Counted from the stretch's first letter, positions 8,918 through 18,798 are shown. The stretch: 44,756 nucleotides of DNA from Actinobacillus ureae ATCC 25976 (GCF_000188255.1 NZ_GL831080.1:943506-988261); one strand, 5' to 3'. The notes: generated by a model from the letters alone, not told the origin. Program-made: numbers and translations.

Positions 8918-8971
8918 AAGCGGTCATATTTGCTGAAATTTTTGCAAATTTTTTGCTAAAAATGACCGCTT
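8918..8971. repeat. Inverted pair of DNA uptake sequences
   Basis: AAGCGGTCAT (8918-8927) and ATGACCGCTT (8962-8971) are perfect 10-bp inverted arms flanking an AT-rich loop, between the convergent tsf and phosphoethanolamine-transferase-like genes. No T-run follows on either side. Confidence 0.75.
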
Positions 8972-8983
8972 GTTATCAGCTAA

Positions 8984-10539
8984 CTATTTGGTTGGAATTA
9001 CAATCGCCGGATCGGCTTTTTCTGGGATTTTTTCAATTACTTGCTTCAGTCCGTAATCGTCTTTATCGCTTTGACTACTAAATAAATCCGCTTGTGGATT
9101 TAATTTCTCATTAGTAATGCCAATCCATTTACCGATACCGTCAGTAAAGTTTAAACCGGATTTAAACACTTTATAAACGTGGCGTTCGGTATCATCGCTT
9201 GAAATTTTAAATAACGGTACGTCAAAGTGCAGCTTGCCTTGTGCGGTATTTAAAATATGGATGCCTTTATTGTCTTCACTATGGATTAAACCGTGGTCGG
9301 AAAAGTAAACCATGGAGAAGCTTCTGCCGCTTTTCGCTTTATTTTGATTTAACTCGTTATACAGTTTTTCCAATAATTCATCGGTTTTCTTCATCAAAGA
9401 AAGGTAACAGTTCACGTTGTGATATTTTTGCGCAATTTTGGCATCATCAAAGATTTTTGGGTAATCGGTTAGGCAATCGCAGGTAATCGAATGTGAACCA
9501 TATAAATGTACCGCAATAAAGCGCTTTGCCTTGTGCCGCTTGTGAAATCACTTGGCTGAATTTCGGCAGTAATGCGAAATCACTGATATTTTGGCTAAAT
9601 GAATTACCTGATTTGAGAAAGATCTTCTCATCGCTTTTGTTTGCCAATGAAGAAATAGGCGTATCAAAACGCCCTAAATAACCTTGATTGGAAATCCAGT
9701 AAGTTTTAATACCGGCGGATTTGACCAGCTCGACTAAATTTAAGCGGTAATTGCCTTCCCAAGGTTGAGTATTCGGCTTGGTGAGTAATAATTTGAGTGA
9801 CGAAATGGTATTGGTTCCGTCAGCGGTGAATCCGTCAATTAGCGTACCTTTCGCGTTGCTCATAAACGGCGTATTTTCAACCGGATAGCCGTAAGCATGA
9901 TGATAATCTTTACGGGCGCTTTTACCGATAACTAACACGTAATCATCATATTTTGAATCGCTAGAAAGTGTGGAATTGCCCCATTCGGAAGGAATCGCAG
10001 TACTGTTATTTAGCGCTTCTAATTCCTGTTTTACCTTCATACTTTCACTAAAAAATTCGTGAAAGAATTTGAAGGGAGCAAGGCTGAAAAGTGAAACCAC
10101 TAATGAGCTAATAATAAATGCACGATTGTTCAAGAAATTAATCTGATGCTGTTTGGTAATTTTTCTGAAAAAAATGACCGCTAGTAAGATTCCGATAGTA
10201 ATCAAATAGTTGCTAATCGGTAACTGAGTGAGAAACTCTCGTCCTTCCAGTAAATCGGTTGCAAATAATGAAGCAATATATTGATAAGACGGCGCACCGA
10301 AAGATAAGCCGATTGGCGTATATAGCATATAGCCGATAGTAATCGGTAATAATAATGCGTAGTACGAAATCTTAGAACTTCCGAGCGCAATAATTAAAAT
10401 GATGGCGCATAGTATTTCAATAAGAATTAGGTGTAGGGAAGAAATCGGAACCTTTTAGCATAAAGTAGCCGGCGAAAATTGCTAAAAGCAGCGCAATAAA
10501 AGTATAGATGACTTGTTGTTTTGTTAATTTCTGTGTCAT
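8984..10539 (-). pseudogene. Phosphoethanolamine-transferase-like protein, two frameshifts
   Basis: This is a remnant of an inner-membrane phosphoethanolamine transferase (EptA/CptA-like, sulfatase fold), which decorates LPS lipid A or core. Reading starts at ATG 10539 (MTQKLTKQQVIYTFIALLLA). It shifts frame near 10427-10440, continues through membrane segments (about LILIEILCAIILIIALGSS onward) into the periplasmic domain, and shifts again at 9521-9524, where one extra base in AAAGCGCTTT breaks the frame. The last part (VYFSDHGL, with the metal-binding Asp-His) ends at 8984. The candidate Thr nucleophile remains in GTNTISSL. The conserved metal-binding Glu of the VIGESAR motif is Lys (codon AAA, 9921-9923), which should abolish zinc binding by itself. 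The gene separates tsf from pyrH on the opposite strand. Confidence 0.85.
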
Positions 10540-10597
10540 TTGCTATTCCAAGAAGTAAATATAATCGGTTGCTATTTCCTGATTAAACAGGATAGTC

Positions 10598-10603
10598 TAT
10601 AAT
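10598..10603 (+). promoter_or_regulatory. Probable -10 box of pyrH
   Basis: A perfect TATAAT lies 45 bp before pyrH. The -35 region at a normal spacing is poor (TTTCCT at 10575); TTGCTA at 10569 is too far away. It is a plausible weak or activator-assisted promoter serving pyrH after its separation from tsf. Confidence 0.5.
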
Positions 10604-10648
10604 GGCGTAATTTTGTTTTTAGTCCATACAGCATAAGAGGCAATTAAA

Positions 10649-11362
10649 ATGAGTAAACCAATCTACAACCGTATTTTATTAAAGTTAAGTGGCGAAGCGC
10701 TACAAGGTGATGAAGGCTTCGGCATCGATCCGTCAATTTTGGATCGTATGGCGTTAGAAATAAAAGAATTAGTAGAAATGGGCGTAGAAGTTGGCGTTGT
10801 GCTTGGTGGCGGTAACTTGTTCCGTGGTGCGAAATTAGCAAAAGCGGGTATGAACCGTGTTGTGGGTGACCATATGGGTATGCTTGCAACTGTAATGAAC
10901 GGTTTAGCAATGCGTGATGCGTTACACCGTGCGGATGTAAACGCAAAATTAATGTCTGCATTCCAATTAAACGGTATTTGTGACACTTATAACTGGTCCG
11001 AAGCAATTAAAATGTTACGTGAAAAACGTGTGGTGATTTTTTCTGCTGGTACAGGTAGCCCGTTCTTTACTACGGATTCCGCAGCCTGTTTACGCGGGAT
11101 TGAAATCGAAGCGGATATCGTATTAAAAGCAACGAAAGTCGATGGCGTATATGATAAAGATCCGGCTAAATTTGCCGATGCGAAACTTTATAATCAATTA
11201 ACTTATGCGGAAGTGATTGATCAAGAATTACAAGTTATGGACTTAGCGGCATTTACGTTAGCACGTGACCACGGTATGCCGATTCGTGTATTTAATATGG
11301 TAAAACTGGGTGCATTAAAACAAGTAGTAACCGGTACAACCGAAGGTACGATTATTTCTTAA
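10649..11362 (+). CDS. pyrH: UMP kinase
   Basis: PyrH phosphorylates UMP to UDP with ATP, an essential step in pyrimidine nucleotide synthesis in the cytoplasm, and works as a hexamer of the amino-acid-kinase fold. The product is 237 residues, nearly the same as E. coli (241). The phosphate-binding KLSGEAL (about residues 12-18) and [12 protein letters not shown] (about 50-61) are present, as is the ATP-site segment [18 protein letters not shown] lies at normal spacing before the ATG. It is followed 156 bp later by frr in the usual order. Confidence 0.98.
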   Translation: MSKPIYNRILLKLSGEALQGDEGFGIDPSILDRMALEIKELVEMGVEVGVVLGGGNLFRGAKLAKAGMNRVVGDHMGMLATVMNGLAMRDALHRADVNAKLMSAFQLNGICDTYNWSEAIKMLREKRVVIFSAGTGSPFFTTDSAACLRGIEIEADIVLKATKVDGVYDKDPAKFADAKLYNQLTYAEVIDQELQVMDLAAFTLARDHGMPIRVFNMVKLGALKQVVTGTTEGTIIS

Positions 11363-11518
11363 TTATCTGAATACAGTAAAAGCGGGTCGTTTTTTATTGC
11401 TTATTATTCGCTGCGTTAATTTAACCAAATGAGAAATTTAGCGTTAGGACTATGAAAATGAAAGGGATTTAGGTAAACTTGAACAGTTTATTGACTCAAA
11501 TATTGAAAGGAACAACAA

Positions 11519-12076
11519 ATGATCAACGAAATTAAAAAAGATACTCAAGACCGTATGGAAAAGAGCCTGGAAGCGTTAAAAAGCCATATTTCTAAAATTC
11601 GCACCGGACGTGCGCAACCGAGCCTTTTAGACGGTATCCAAGTAGAATACTACGGTTCTGCAACACCGCTTCGTCAATTAGCGAACGTGGTGGCGGAAGA
11701 TGCGCGTACTTTAGCGGTAAACGTATTTGACCGTTCTTTAATTAGCGCGGTAGAAAAAGCGATTTTAACTTCCGATTTAGGTTTAAACCCATCGTCAGCC
11801 GGTGCAACCATCCGTGTTCCGCTTCCGCCATTAACGGAAGAACGTCGTCGTGATTTAATCAAAATCGTAAAAGGCGAAGGCGAGCAAGGTAAAATTGCCA
11901 TCCGTAACGTACGTCGTGATGCAAATGATCAAATCAAAGCGTTATTAAAAGACAAAGAAATCAGTGAAGACGAAGAGCGTAAAGCACAAGATGAAATCCA
12001 AAAAATCACTGACGGCTATGTGAAAAAAGTTGATGAAGTATTAGCGGCAAAAGAAAAAGAATTATTGGATTTCTAA
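11519..12076 (+). CDS. frr: Ribosome recycling factor
   Basis: RRF, with EF-G, splits the post-termination ribosome to free mRNA and tRNA. The product has 185 residues, the standard length. It starts [20 protein letters not shown] and carries the hallmark [18 protein letters not shown] and the hinge segment [19 protein letters not shown] lies upstream of ATG. The 156-bp gap from pyrH has no clear terminator; it contains a TTGACT at about 11491 that might be a -35 for an frr promoter, although I could not pair it with a good -10. Confidence 0.98.
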   Translation: MINEIKKDTQDRMEKSLEALKSHISKIRTGRAQPSLLDGIQVEYYGSATPLRQLANVVAEDARTLAVNVFDRSLISAVEKAILTSDLGLNPSSAGATIRVPLPPLTEERRRDLIKIVKGEGEQGKIAIRNVRRDANDQIKALLKDKEISEDEERKAQDEIQKITDGYVKKVDEVLAAKEKELLDF

Positions 12077-12091
12077 TCTTTGCGAAATAAA

Positions 12092-12122
12092 GAAAAAGGT
12101 ACGTATTGCGTGCCTTTATTTT
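12092..12122 (+). terminator. Terminator after frr
   Basis: AAAGGTACG and CGTGCCTTT form a 9-bp stem (one U-G pair) around TATTG, followed by ATTTTTG. It ends the pyrH-frr unit just before the convergent regulator gene. Confidence 0.8.
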
Positions 12123-12152
12123 TGCCAAAAAATTGACAAATTTGACCGCTTG

Positions 12153-13553
12153 TTAGCAAGCAATATCCCAACAATGCAACAACTTATCTAATCCTTCCCG
12201 AAGCTGTTCTTCCGATAAATGGCCGAAGCCTAAACTAAATAATCTACGTTGTTGTTGATGAATCGGATAGACCTTAATTTTCTGTGCATTTGCCAATGTA
12301 ACTAATTGATTTAATGATCTTGTTTCATCTAATAATTCGATCAGCAAATAGAAGCCGGAATGTTCGCCGTAATATTTAATCCGTTTGCTATAAGGGACTA
12401 ACAGCTCACACAATAATTCCATTTTTTTGCGATATACCTTGCGCATGCGGTTGATATGTTTTTCGAATTCACCGGATTGAATAAATTTAGCTAACCTTTG
12501 CTGTTCCAATCGTGAAACAGACGCATTAAAAAATTCACAATATCGCTGATATTCGCGCAATAAATTGCGAGGTAACACCAAAAACGTAATCCGTAGCGAG
12601 GGCATCAGTAATTTGGAAAATGAGCCTAAATAGATCACTTTATCTTGCCTGTCTAAACTTTGAAGCGAGGGAATCGGTTTGCCGGTGTAGCGGAACTCGC
12701 TGTCGTAGTCGTCTTCAATAATGTAACGACCGTCTTGTGCTACTGCCCATTCGAGTAATTGTTGGCGTTGTCCGATCGTTAAAATATGACCGAACGGATA
12801 TAAATGTGAGGGAGTTAAATAAGCGACGTTAATTCGGTTTTGTTCCAAGAAAGGAATGTCCAGCTGATAATTTTCCGAACTAAACGGCATTTTAACAATC
12901 GGCTTTTGGTAGAGATGCAGTAATTTTTCTACCGTAGGATAACCGTATGATTCCATCGCCCAATTCATAGTAGGGTTGAGTTGCTGAAATAATAAGATCA
13001 ATTGCTGTAAGCAACTTTCTAAGCCCGCCCCGATCACGATTTGCTCCGGCTCGCAATTCACCCCGCGTGAAGCCAATAAATATTGAGAGATTTGCTGACG
13101 TAAATTGAGGTCACCTTGTTTATCGCCCATATTCAAAAAATCTTTATTTGCCCAATTCGCACATTTTTTCCAACGATTAAACGGAAAAGATTGGCTATCG
13201 ATTTTATTCGGGTTGAAATCAATTTCATATTCGCTACAAGCGGTCGGATTTACAAAACTTTTTACGACATTAGTATGCGGATAAGCTAACTCTGCCTGAA
13301 AACAGACAAAGAAACCACTGCGAGGTTTGGATTCGATATAACCTTCGGCTAACAGCTGTGCATAGGCACTTTCCACCGTATTTTGGCTAATTTGCAAGTG
13401 TTCGCAGAGCTGACGTTTAGACGGTAATTTATCGCCAAGTTGCAATTCTTGGCTGTAAATAGACCGCTTGATTTGCTGATAAAGTTGTAAATAAAGCGGT
13501 GTAGCTTGTTGCTTATTGAGTAGATAGCTTAATTTTTTCACTTCTGACCTCAT
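12153..13553 (-). CDS. pdxR: MocR/PdxR-type regulator of vitamin B6 synthesis
   Basis: This 466-residue protein joins an N-terminal GntR-type winged helix (about residues 14-85, PSKRQLCEHLQISQNTVESA) to a type-I aminotransferase fold (about 110-460). The expected PLP-binding Lys lies in the GSFSKLLMPSLR segment. MocR proteins of the PdxR type sense PLP and control pdxST. The gene is divergent from pdxS with 87 bp between them, as in known PdxR systems, so control of pdxS-pdxT and itself is likely. The start is uncertain: ATG 13553 lacks a good ribosome site, whereas GTG 13541 (residue 5) has GAGG about eight bases before it. The gene name is inferred from fold and position. Confidence 0.85.
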   Translation of the reverse strand: MRSEVKKLSYLLNKQQATPLYLQLYQQIKRSIYSQELQLGDKLPSKRQLCEHLQISQNTVESAYAQLLAEGYIESKPRSGFFVCFQAELAYPHTNVVKSFVNPTACSEYEIDFNPNKIDSQSFPFNRWKKCANWANKDFLNMGDKQGDLNLRQQISQYLLASRGVNCEPEQIVIGAGLESCLQQLILLFQQLNPTMNWAMESYGYPTVEKLLHLYQKPIVKMPFSSENYQLDIPFLEQNRINVAYLTPSHLYPFGHILTIGQRQQLLEWAVAQDGRYIIEDDYDSEFRYTGKPIPSLQSLDRQDKVIYLGSFSKLLMPSLRITFLVLPRNLLREYQRYCEFFNASVSRLEQQRLAKFIQSGEFEKHINRMRKVYRKKMELLCELLVPYSKRIKYYGEHSGFYLLIELLDETRSLNQLVTLANAQKIKVYPIHQQQRRLFSLGFGHLSEEQLREGLDKLLHCWDIAC

Positions 13554-13640
13554 TAATATTTATTAAATTGATGCTTTTAATTATATCTGTTCGAGCTAAA
13601 AATAGCCATCGTTTTTCATATCAATAATAAGGAAATTAAA
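13554..13640. promoter_or_regulatory. Divergent pdxR-pdxS control region
   Basis: This 87-bp AT-rich gap must hold both promoters and the PdxR sites. TTATATC near 13578 could be a -10 for pdxS. AAGGA before pdxS is clear. I could not find a convincing direct repeat of the type PdxR proteins bind. Confidence 0.45.
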
Positions 13641-14528
13641 ATGACTAAAATGTTAGGTTCAGATCTAGTTAAACGCGGAATGGCTCAAATGCAAAAAGGC
13701 GGGGTCATTATGGATGTAGTGAATGCGGAACAAGCTCGTATCGCAGAAGCTGCCGGTGCGGTTGCCGTGATGGCGTTGGAACGTGTACCTTCCGATATTC
13801 GTGCGGCGGGCGGGGTAGCAAGAATGGCGAATCCGACGATTGTGAATGAAGTGATGGAAGCTGTATCCATTCCGGTAATGGCAAAAGTCCGCATCGGACA
13901 CATTGTCGAAGCGAGAGTGTTGGAAGCAATGGGCGTAGATTATATCGACGAAAGTGAGGTATTAACCCCGGCGGATGAAGAGTTTCACTTATTAAAAAGT
14001 GACTATACCGTGCCTTTTGTGTGTGGGTGTCGAGATTTAGGCGAAGCTCTGCGCCGTATTGGTGAAGGGGCTTCAATGCTACGTACTAAAGGAGAGCCGG
14101 GAACGGGCAATGTAGTAGAAGCGGTACGCCATTTACGTAAGGTCAATGCGCAGTTACGTAAAGTGATTAATATGAGTCATGACGAGCTGATGACTGAGGC
14201 AAAACAGTTAGGCGCACCATTTGAACTATTGTTGCAAATTAAAACGTTAGGCAAATTACCAGTGGTGAATTTTGCGGCGGGCGGAATTGCCACACCGGCA
14301 GATGCCGCCTTGATGATGGAACTCGGTGCAGACGGTGTTTTTGTCGGCTCAGGAATTTTCAAATCCGAAAATCCGGAAAAGTTTGCAAAAGCGATTGTAG
14401 AAGCTACCGCTCATTATCAAGATTATGACTTGATTGCTCGTCTTTCGGAGGATTTAGGCGAACCGATGAGAGGCTTGGAGATCAGCAAATTAGCGGCACA
14501 AGATCGTATGCAAGAGCGTGGTTGGTGA
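13641..14528 (+). CDS. pdxS: PLP synthase, synthase subunit PdxS
   Basis: PdxS builds pyridoxal 5'-phosphate from ribose 5-phosphate, glyceraldehyde 3-phosphate and ammonia supplied by PdxT, in a 12-mer core of a 24-subunit complex. The product is 295 residues, the family length. The two catalytic lysines are at K82 (MAKVRIGH) and K150 ([12 protein letters not shown]), equivalent to K81 and K149 of Bacillus PdxS. The phosphate-binding [11 protein letters not shown] is also present. AAGGA lies eight bases upstream of ATG. The stop overlaps the pdxT start by one base, so the two are translationally coupled. Confidence 0.98.
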   Translation: MTKMLGSDLVKRGMAQMQKGGVIMDVVNAEQARIAEAAGAVAVMALERVPSDIRAAGGVARMANPTIVNEVMEAVSIPVMAKVRIGHIVEARVLEAMGVDYIDESEVLTPADEEFHLLKSDYTVPFVCGCRDLGEALRRIGEGASMLRTKGEPGTGNVVEAVRHLRKVNAQLRKVINMSHDELMTEAKQLGAPFELLLQIKTLGKLPVVNFAAGGIATPADAALMMELGADGVFVGSGIFKSENPEKFAKAIVEATAHYQDYDLIARLSEDLGEPMRGLEISKLAAQDRMQERGW

Positions 14529-15103
14529 TGAACGATTACACAAAATATACCGTAGGCGTATTGGCATTACAGGGGGCTGTTTCGGAACATATCGCTCAAA
14601 TAGAAACTTTGGGTGCAAAAGCCATTGCGGTAAAGACGTTAGTCGAATTGCAGCAAGTTGATGCGCTTGTATTGCCCGGTGGCGAAAGTACCGCAATTGG
14701 ACGATTACTTCATTCAAGCGGTTTATTTCAGGCGCTACAATCATTTAATAAACCTATCTTAGGCACTTGCGCCGGATTGATTTTATTAGCGAATAAACTT
14801 GAAGACGATGAGCAACCTCATTTGGCGAAAATGGATATCCAAGTTCAACGTAATGCGTTTGGGCGACAGGTTGATAGCTTCCAAGCGGAATTAATGGTTA
14901 AAGGATTTACTGAACCTTTTCCGGCGGTGTTTATTCGTGCACCTTATATTAGTGCTGCTGGATATGAGGTAGAGGTATTGGCGAAATGGCAAGGAAATGT
15001 TGTATTTGCCAAGCAAGGTAATTTACTGGCTTGTGCATTTCATCCGGAATTAACTTCAGATAACCGTATTATGGCATTGCTGTTAGAACAGATTAAAAGA
15101 TAG
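14528..15103 (+). CDS. pdxT: PLP synthase, glutaminase subunit PdxT
   Basis: PdxT hydrolyses glutamine and channels ammonia to PdxS. It is a class-I glutamine amidotransferase of 191 residues with the full triad: Cys81 (LGTCAGL), His172 and Glu174 (AFHPELT). The GGESTAIGRL oxyanion/PdxS-contact loop is also present. I start it at ATG 14528, which shares its A with the pdxS stop (TGATG), instead of the TTG at 14522. A hairpin (GGACACC 15124-15130, GGTGTCC 15136-15142) follows with a poor T-run and may end the operon. Confidence 0.97.
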   Translation: MNDYTKYTVGVLALQGAVSEHIAQIETLGAKAIAVKTLVELQQVDALVLPGGESTAIGRLLHSSGLFQALQSFNKPILGTCAGLILLANKLEDDEQPHLAKMDIQVQRNAFGRQVDSFQAELMVKGFTEPFPAVFIRAPYISAAGYEVEVLAKWQGNVVFAKQGNLLACAFHPELTSDNRIMALLLEQIKR

Positions 15104-15123
15104 GGTGTTTGTTGACACACTAG

Positions 15124-15146
15124 GGACACCGTATAGGTGTCCTTAT
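15124..15146 (+). terminator. Possible terminator after pdxT
   Basis: GGACACC (15124-15130) and GGTGTCC (15136-15142) form a 7-bp stem with a 5-base loop. Only two T residues follow, so termination would be weak or dependent on other factors. Confidence 0.5.
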
Positions 15147-15174
15147 CCAAGGAGTTTGCAAAAAATGCAGAAAA

Positions 15175-15699
15175 TTAGACCGCTTGTTTTTGTTGCTTAT
15201 GTTCTTTTCGTCGGCGTTGAAAGAATCGGCTGATTTTTTGACTACAGTCTTCCGCTAATACTCCTCCTCGAATTTCAAGAAAATGGTTCATTTTGTAATC
15301 TTCAAACAGATGAAATCTCGAACCGATAGCACCGGTTTTATAGTCACTCGCACCAAAAACTAAGCGATGTAAGCGACTATGTAAAATAGCTCCGGCACAC
15401 ATAGTGCAAGGTTCTAAAGTGACATATAGAGTACAACCTAATAAGCGATAGTTATTTTGTACTTTACCTGCTTGACGTATTGCAAGCATTTCTGCATGCG
15501 CACTAGGATCGGCAAGTTGAATCACTTGGTTCCAGCCTTCACCAATAATGTTTCCATCGCTATCGATCAGAACTGCGCCAACAGGAATTTCATCTATTGC
15601 TTCCGCACGATCCGCTAATGCTAAAGCATATTGCATAAAGTGAATATCTTGTGCTGAGATGGCTAGTGAACATTGGGTCGTTTGAGGTTTGATAAACAT
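15175..15699 (-). CDS. tadA: tRNA-specific adenosine deaminase TadA
   Basis: TadA converts the wobble adenosine A34 of tRNA-Arg(ACG) to inosine and is normally essential. The zinc site is complete: His68 and Glu70 (SAHAEM), Cys98 and Cys101 (EPCTMC). The C-terminus (FFQRRRKEHKQQKQ) matches the family's basic tail. The open frame extends back to an ATG at 15765, but that lies inside the deaD terminator hairpin. I prefer ATG 15699, which gives 174 residues, close to E. coli TadA (167); ATG 15636 is a shorter option. An uptake-sequence core forms the end of the gene and encodes part of its last residues. Confidence 0.93.
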   Translation of the reverse strand: MFIKPQTTQCSLAISAQDIHFMQYALALADRAEAIDEIPVGAVLIDSDGNIIGEGWNQVIQLADPSAHAEMLAIRQAGKVQNNYRLLGCTLYVTLEPCTMCAGAILHSRLHRLVFGASDYKTGAIGSRFHLFEDYKMNHFLEIRGGVLAEDCSQKISRFFQRRRKEHKQQKQAV

Positions 15700-15742
15700 A
15701 ATCGTAAAAATTAGAAAAAATTTAACCGCTTGATTGGATAGC

Positions 15743-15768
15743 AAAATGCCCCAAAACTGGGGCATTTA
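15743..15768 (-). terminator. Terminator after deaD
   Basis: AAATGCCCC and GGGGCATTT form a 9-bp stem around a short AGTTTT loop; read on the minus strand the second arm ends in TTTT. It separates deaD from tadA. Confidence 0.8.
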
Positions 15769-15782
15769 GTTAACAACGTGAA

Positions 15783-17606
15783 TTAGTCACGACGACCACG
15801 ACCTCTGTCATTGAAACGTTTTTCTTTAAAACCGCCTTTTTTACGGTCGTTAAGGCCACCACGATCTCCACGGCGGTCATTTCTATCGCTACGACGACCA
15901 CCACCACGGCGTTCTTCAAACGGTTGGCTGTTTACACCACCGGTAGGGCCTAACAAAGACATTTGCATCTGTTTGTTTAATACACGTGCTTTCTGCGCAA
16001 AGTGTTGCACAATGTGGTTCGGCATACCTTGTGGTAACTCAATCGTAGAGTAAGTATCGTGTAATTTAATGTGACCGATATAACGGCTGCTAATATCACC
16101 TTCGTTAGCAATAGCGCCTACGATATGACGTACTTCCACACCGTCTTCACGACCTAATTCGATACGATATAGATCCATTGCCACACCGTTCTCACGGTGT
16201 TCACGACCGCCACGGCGCTCATCACGTCCTCCACGGCGCTCGTCACGGTCTCTGCGACCACGTTCGCCACGTGCTGCACGAATTTCCGGATCCGGCGGAA
16301 GAATTAATTTTTGTTTCTCTTGAAGCATCATCATCATTGCAGCTGCCAATTCCTCGTGGTCTTGGTCGGCTGTGAATAAATCTTCAAGTAATTCACGGTA
16401 TTTCTCTAAATCGTGATGTTCTAATTGTGCTGAAACACGTGCTTTAAATTTCTCACGGCGTTTTTCCATTAAAATTTCGTGATTTGGAATTGCAACTTCA
16501 TCGATCGGTTTTTTCATTAAATGTTCGATATTACGAAGTAAACGACGCTCACGAGGTTCTACAAATAATAATGCACGACCAGAACGACCTGCACGGCCGG
16601 TACGACCGATACGGTGAACATAAGATTCCGCATCTAATGGAATATCAAAGTTCACTACAAGGCTGATACGTTCGATATCGATACCACGAGCTGCTACGTC
16701 GGTTGCTACTAAGATATCTAAACGACCTGATTTTAATTTTGCTAACGTTTGCTCACGTGCTTGCTGGGTCATATCACCGTTTAATGCCGCCGCACGGTAT
16801 CCGTTGCGTTCACATAATTCAGTAATATCAATTGTGCCGGTTTTGGTACGAGTAAAGATAATTGCTGCATCAAATTCTTCTACTTCTAAGAAACGTAGTA
16901 ACGCATCATTTTTACGGAAGCCATTTACTAACCAGTAGCTTTGTGTGATATCTGGTGCAGAACGTTGAGTCGCTTGAATTTTAACTTCTTGCGGATCTTT
17001 CATAAAGCGACGAGTAATACGACGAATCGGCTCAGGCATCGTTGCAGAGAATAATGCTGTTTGGTGATTTTCCGGTAATTCTGCCATCACGGTTTCAACG
17101 TCGTCAATAAAGCCCATACGAAGCATTTCATCCGCTTCATCTAATACGATAGATTGGAGTGCAGATAGATCTAATGTACCACGACGAATATGATCAAGAA
17201 TACGACCTGGAGTACCAACAACAACTTGTGAACCTTGTTTTAATGCGCGCAGTTGAATGTCATAACGTTGACCACCGTAAACGGTTACAACACGCACGCC
17301 TTTCATATTCTTAGTAAATTGCTCGCACGCATCTGCTACTTGGATTGCTAATTCACGGGTTGGTGCCATCACTAACATTTGTGGATGGTGTTGTGTCGGA
17401 TCAATTTGTGCAAGTAACGGTAAAGAGAATGCTGCTGTTTTACCACTACCGGTTTGTGCCATACCAAGTACGTCACGACCAGCTAATAAGTGTGGGATTG
17501 TTTCTTGTTGAATTGGCGATGGGTTTACAAAGCCGATTTCATTTACTGCGTCAAGAATTGATTGTGGAAGACCTAAGTCTGCGAAAGTTAAAGAATTAGT
17601 TGTCAT
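15783..17606 (-). CDS. deaD: Cold-shock DEAD-box RNA helicase DeaD/CsdA
   Basis: DeaD is an ATP-dependent RNA helicase that helps 50S assembly and mRNA turnover, especially in the cold. The product is 607 residues. It has Walker A AQTGSGKT (residues 50-57), PTREL (82-86), DEAD (156-159), SAT (187-189) and the C-terminal helicase motif HRIGRTGR. These are followed by an Arg/Gly/Asp-rich low-complexity stretch (near 455-480), a DbpA-type RNA-binding domain (about 485-560) and a second basic RGG-like tail. The order pnp-nlpI-deaD on one strand is the E. coli order, linking the helicase to the PNPase decay machinery. Confidence 0.97.
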   Translation of the reverse strand: MTTNSLTFADLGLPQSILDAVNEIGFVNPSPIQQETIPHLLAGRDVLGMAQTGSGKTAAFSLPLLAQIDPTQHHPQMLVMAPTRELAIQVADACEQFTKNMKGVRVVTVYGGQRYDIQLRALKQGSQVVVGTPGRILDHIRRGTLDLSALQSIVLDEADEMLRMGFIDDVETVMAELPENHQTALFSATMPEPIRRITRRFMKDPQEVKIQATQRSAPDITQSYWLVNGFRKNDALLRFLEVEEFDAAIIFTRTKTGTIDITELCERNGYRAAALNGDMTQQAREQTLAKLKSGRLDILVATDVAARGIDIERISLVVNFDIPLDAESYVHRIGRTGRAGRSGRALLFVEPRERRLLRNIEHLMKKPIDEVAIPNHEILMEKRREKFKARVSAQLEHHDLEKYRELLEDLFTADQDHEELAAAMMMMLQEKQKLILPPDPEIRAARGERGRRDRDERRGGRDERRGGREHRENGVAMDLYRIELGREDGVEVRHIVGAIANEGDISSRYIGHIKLHDTYSTIELPQGMPNHIVQHFAQKARVLNKQMQMSLLGPTGGVNSQPFEERRGGGRRSDRNDRRGDRGGLNDRKKGGFKEKRFNDRGRGRRD

Positions 17607-17835
17607 AAAAAACCATAAGTAATAAATAATGGAGTGATAAAGATAATTAGGTTATGCATTGCAATACATAACAAATTATCTCAGTTATCCATTATCAATT
17701 GATAATAAATTGTTGAGTTTAGGAAAGAAAAAATAAAGTAATGAAGCAAATCAGATGCTTTTAACAATTTGTCCCAAAGAGTACAAGCGATCTGTTTTTA
17801 CAAAAAATTTGCAAAATTAGACCGCTTAAATCGTC
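17607..17835 (-). other. nlpI-deaD gap, possible deaD leader
   Basis: This 229-bp gap holds no gene. Read toward deaD it contains an imperfect inverted uptake-sequence pair (about 17784-17826) that may end nlpI transcripts. An AT-rich stretch follows with repeats of TTATCAATTGATAA (near 17693-17706, itself a palindrome). It could carry a deaD promoter and a cold-responsive leader, but I see no definite -10/-35 pair. Confidence 0.4.
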
Positions 17836-18774
17836 CTAATTATTCCCAACAACGGGAGTAATTCGAGCTGCTGCGCTATTACTACGTAGCTGAGAAAGCT
17901 CAAATAAGGCAAAACGATACTCAACAAAGTTATACACTTGATTTGCAAGAGAGAGACGGAAAAGCGTGGTGGCTTCATCCGTTTTATTTAGTTTGAGTTG
18001 TTGTTTTGCTAGATAAAAATACGTTTCGGTTAGAATTTCCGCATAAGAAGCAGTATTTGGTTGCGCTTCTTTTTCTATTCTATCACGAAGTTGTCCAAGA
18101 GTTAACTCCCCTAAGAAATAATGTACCACATTTGTTCCCCAAAAATCTAGAGATAATGATTTGGATCGAGCAATTAGATTTGCTTTTGCTTCATTAGGTT
18201 TGAGTTCTAACTCATTGAAATATAACCATAATGCACGATATGGATCTTGCTTTTCTTCTTCATAAAAACGCAATAAATCACGTTCTGCTTCCGAATAACG
18301 ACCACTATAATAAAAAGCTAAACCACGATTTAAGTAGGTATAATTATAGCTTGGGTCAAGTTCTAATACGGCATTGAAGGCATCAATAGCACTGTCGTAA
18401 TCATCTTCAAGTAACAGATATAAACCCATATAGTTATAGGCAGCAGTCATTTTTTGGCTAAGACCGATAGCTTGGGTAAAATCATAACGAGCAAGGGACC
18501 ATAAACCTAAGCTGTCATAGAGTACACCTCGTTTAAAATGAAGATCTGCACGTTCGGCAGGGCTTAATTTTGCTTCTTGTAATACCTGTGTTAAACGGAC
18601 AACCATCACTTCTTGTTCAAAGCGTAATTGCGGGTTCAATTCGGCTAATGCTAAATGATTTGACGAAACCATTTGTGAAATATTGCGATTGACGCAACCG
18701 GTCATAAATAAGAATGTGAAAAGATTGAACATTAAGAAGCGAATATAAAACATTTTAAATATCAGTGAAAACAT
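17836..18774 (-). CDS. nlpI: Lipoprotein NlpI (TPR adaptor)
   Basis: NlpI is an outer-membrane lipoprotein with tetratricopeptide repeats that acts as adaptor for the Prc protease and peptidoglycan hydrolases. The product is 312 residues (294 in E. coli). A lipobox-like FMTGC places the lipidated Cys at residue 27. ATG 18753 (residue 8) would give a more typical signal peptide and may be the true start. Signature TPR segments include RGVLYDSLGLWSLARYDFTQ and VLELDPSYNYTYLNRGLAFY. It lies between pnp and deaD, separated from pnp by a hairpin. Confidence 0.93.
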   Translation of the reverse strand: MFSLIFKMFYIRFLMFNLFTFLFMTGCVNRNISQMVSSNHLALAELNPQLRFEQEVMVVRLTQVLQEAKLSPAERADLHFKRGVLYDSLGLWSLARYDFTQAIGLSQKMTAAYNYMGLYLLLEDDYDSAIDAFNAVLELDPSYNYTYLNRGLAFYYSGRYSEAERDLLRFYEEEKQDPYRALWLYFNELELKPNEAKANLIARSKSLSLDFWGTNVVHYFLGELTLGQLRDRIEKEAQPNTASYAEILTETYFYLAKQQLKLNKTDEATTLFRLSLANQVYNFVEYRFALFELSQLRSNSAAARITPVVGNN

Positions 18775-18798
18775 TAGATAAGCAGCCTTTGAGAAAAT

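Noticed and set aside
11440-11472. Short leader peptide (MKMKGI) before frr
   Set aside because: It is six codons, has no regulatory codon run and no attenuator hairpin; chance is sufficient explanation.
15700-15765. TadA start at ATG 15765
   Set aside because: The codon lies within the deaD terminator hairpin, and the added hydrophobic residues have no counterpart in TadA.
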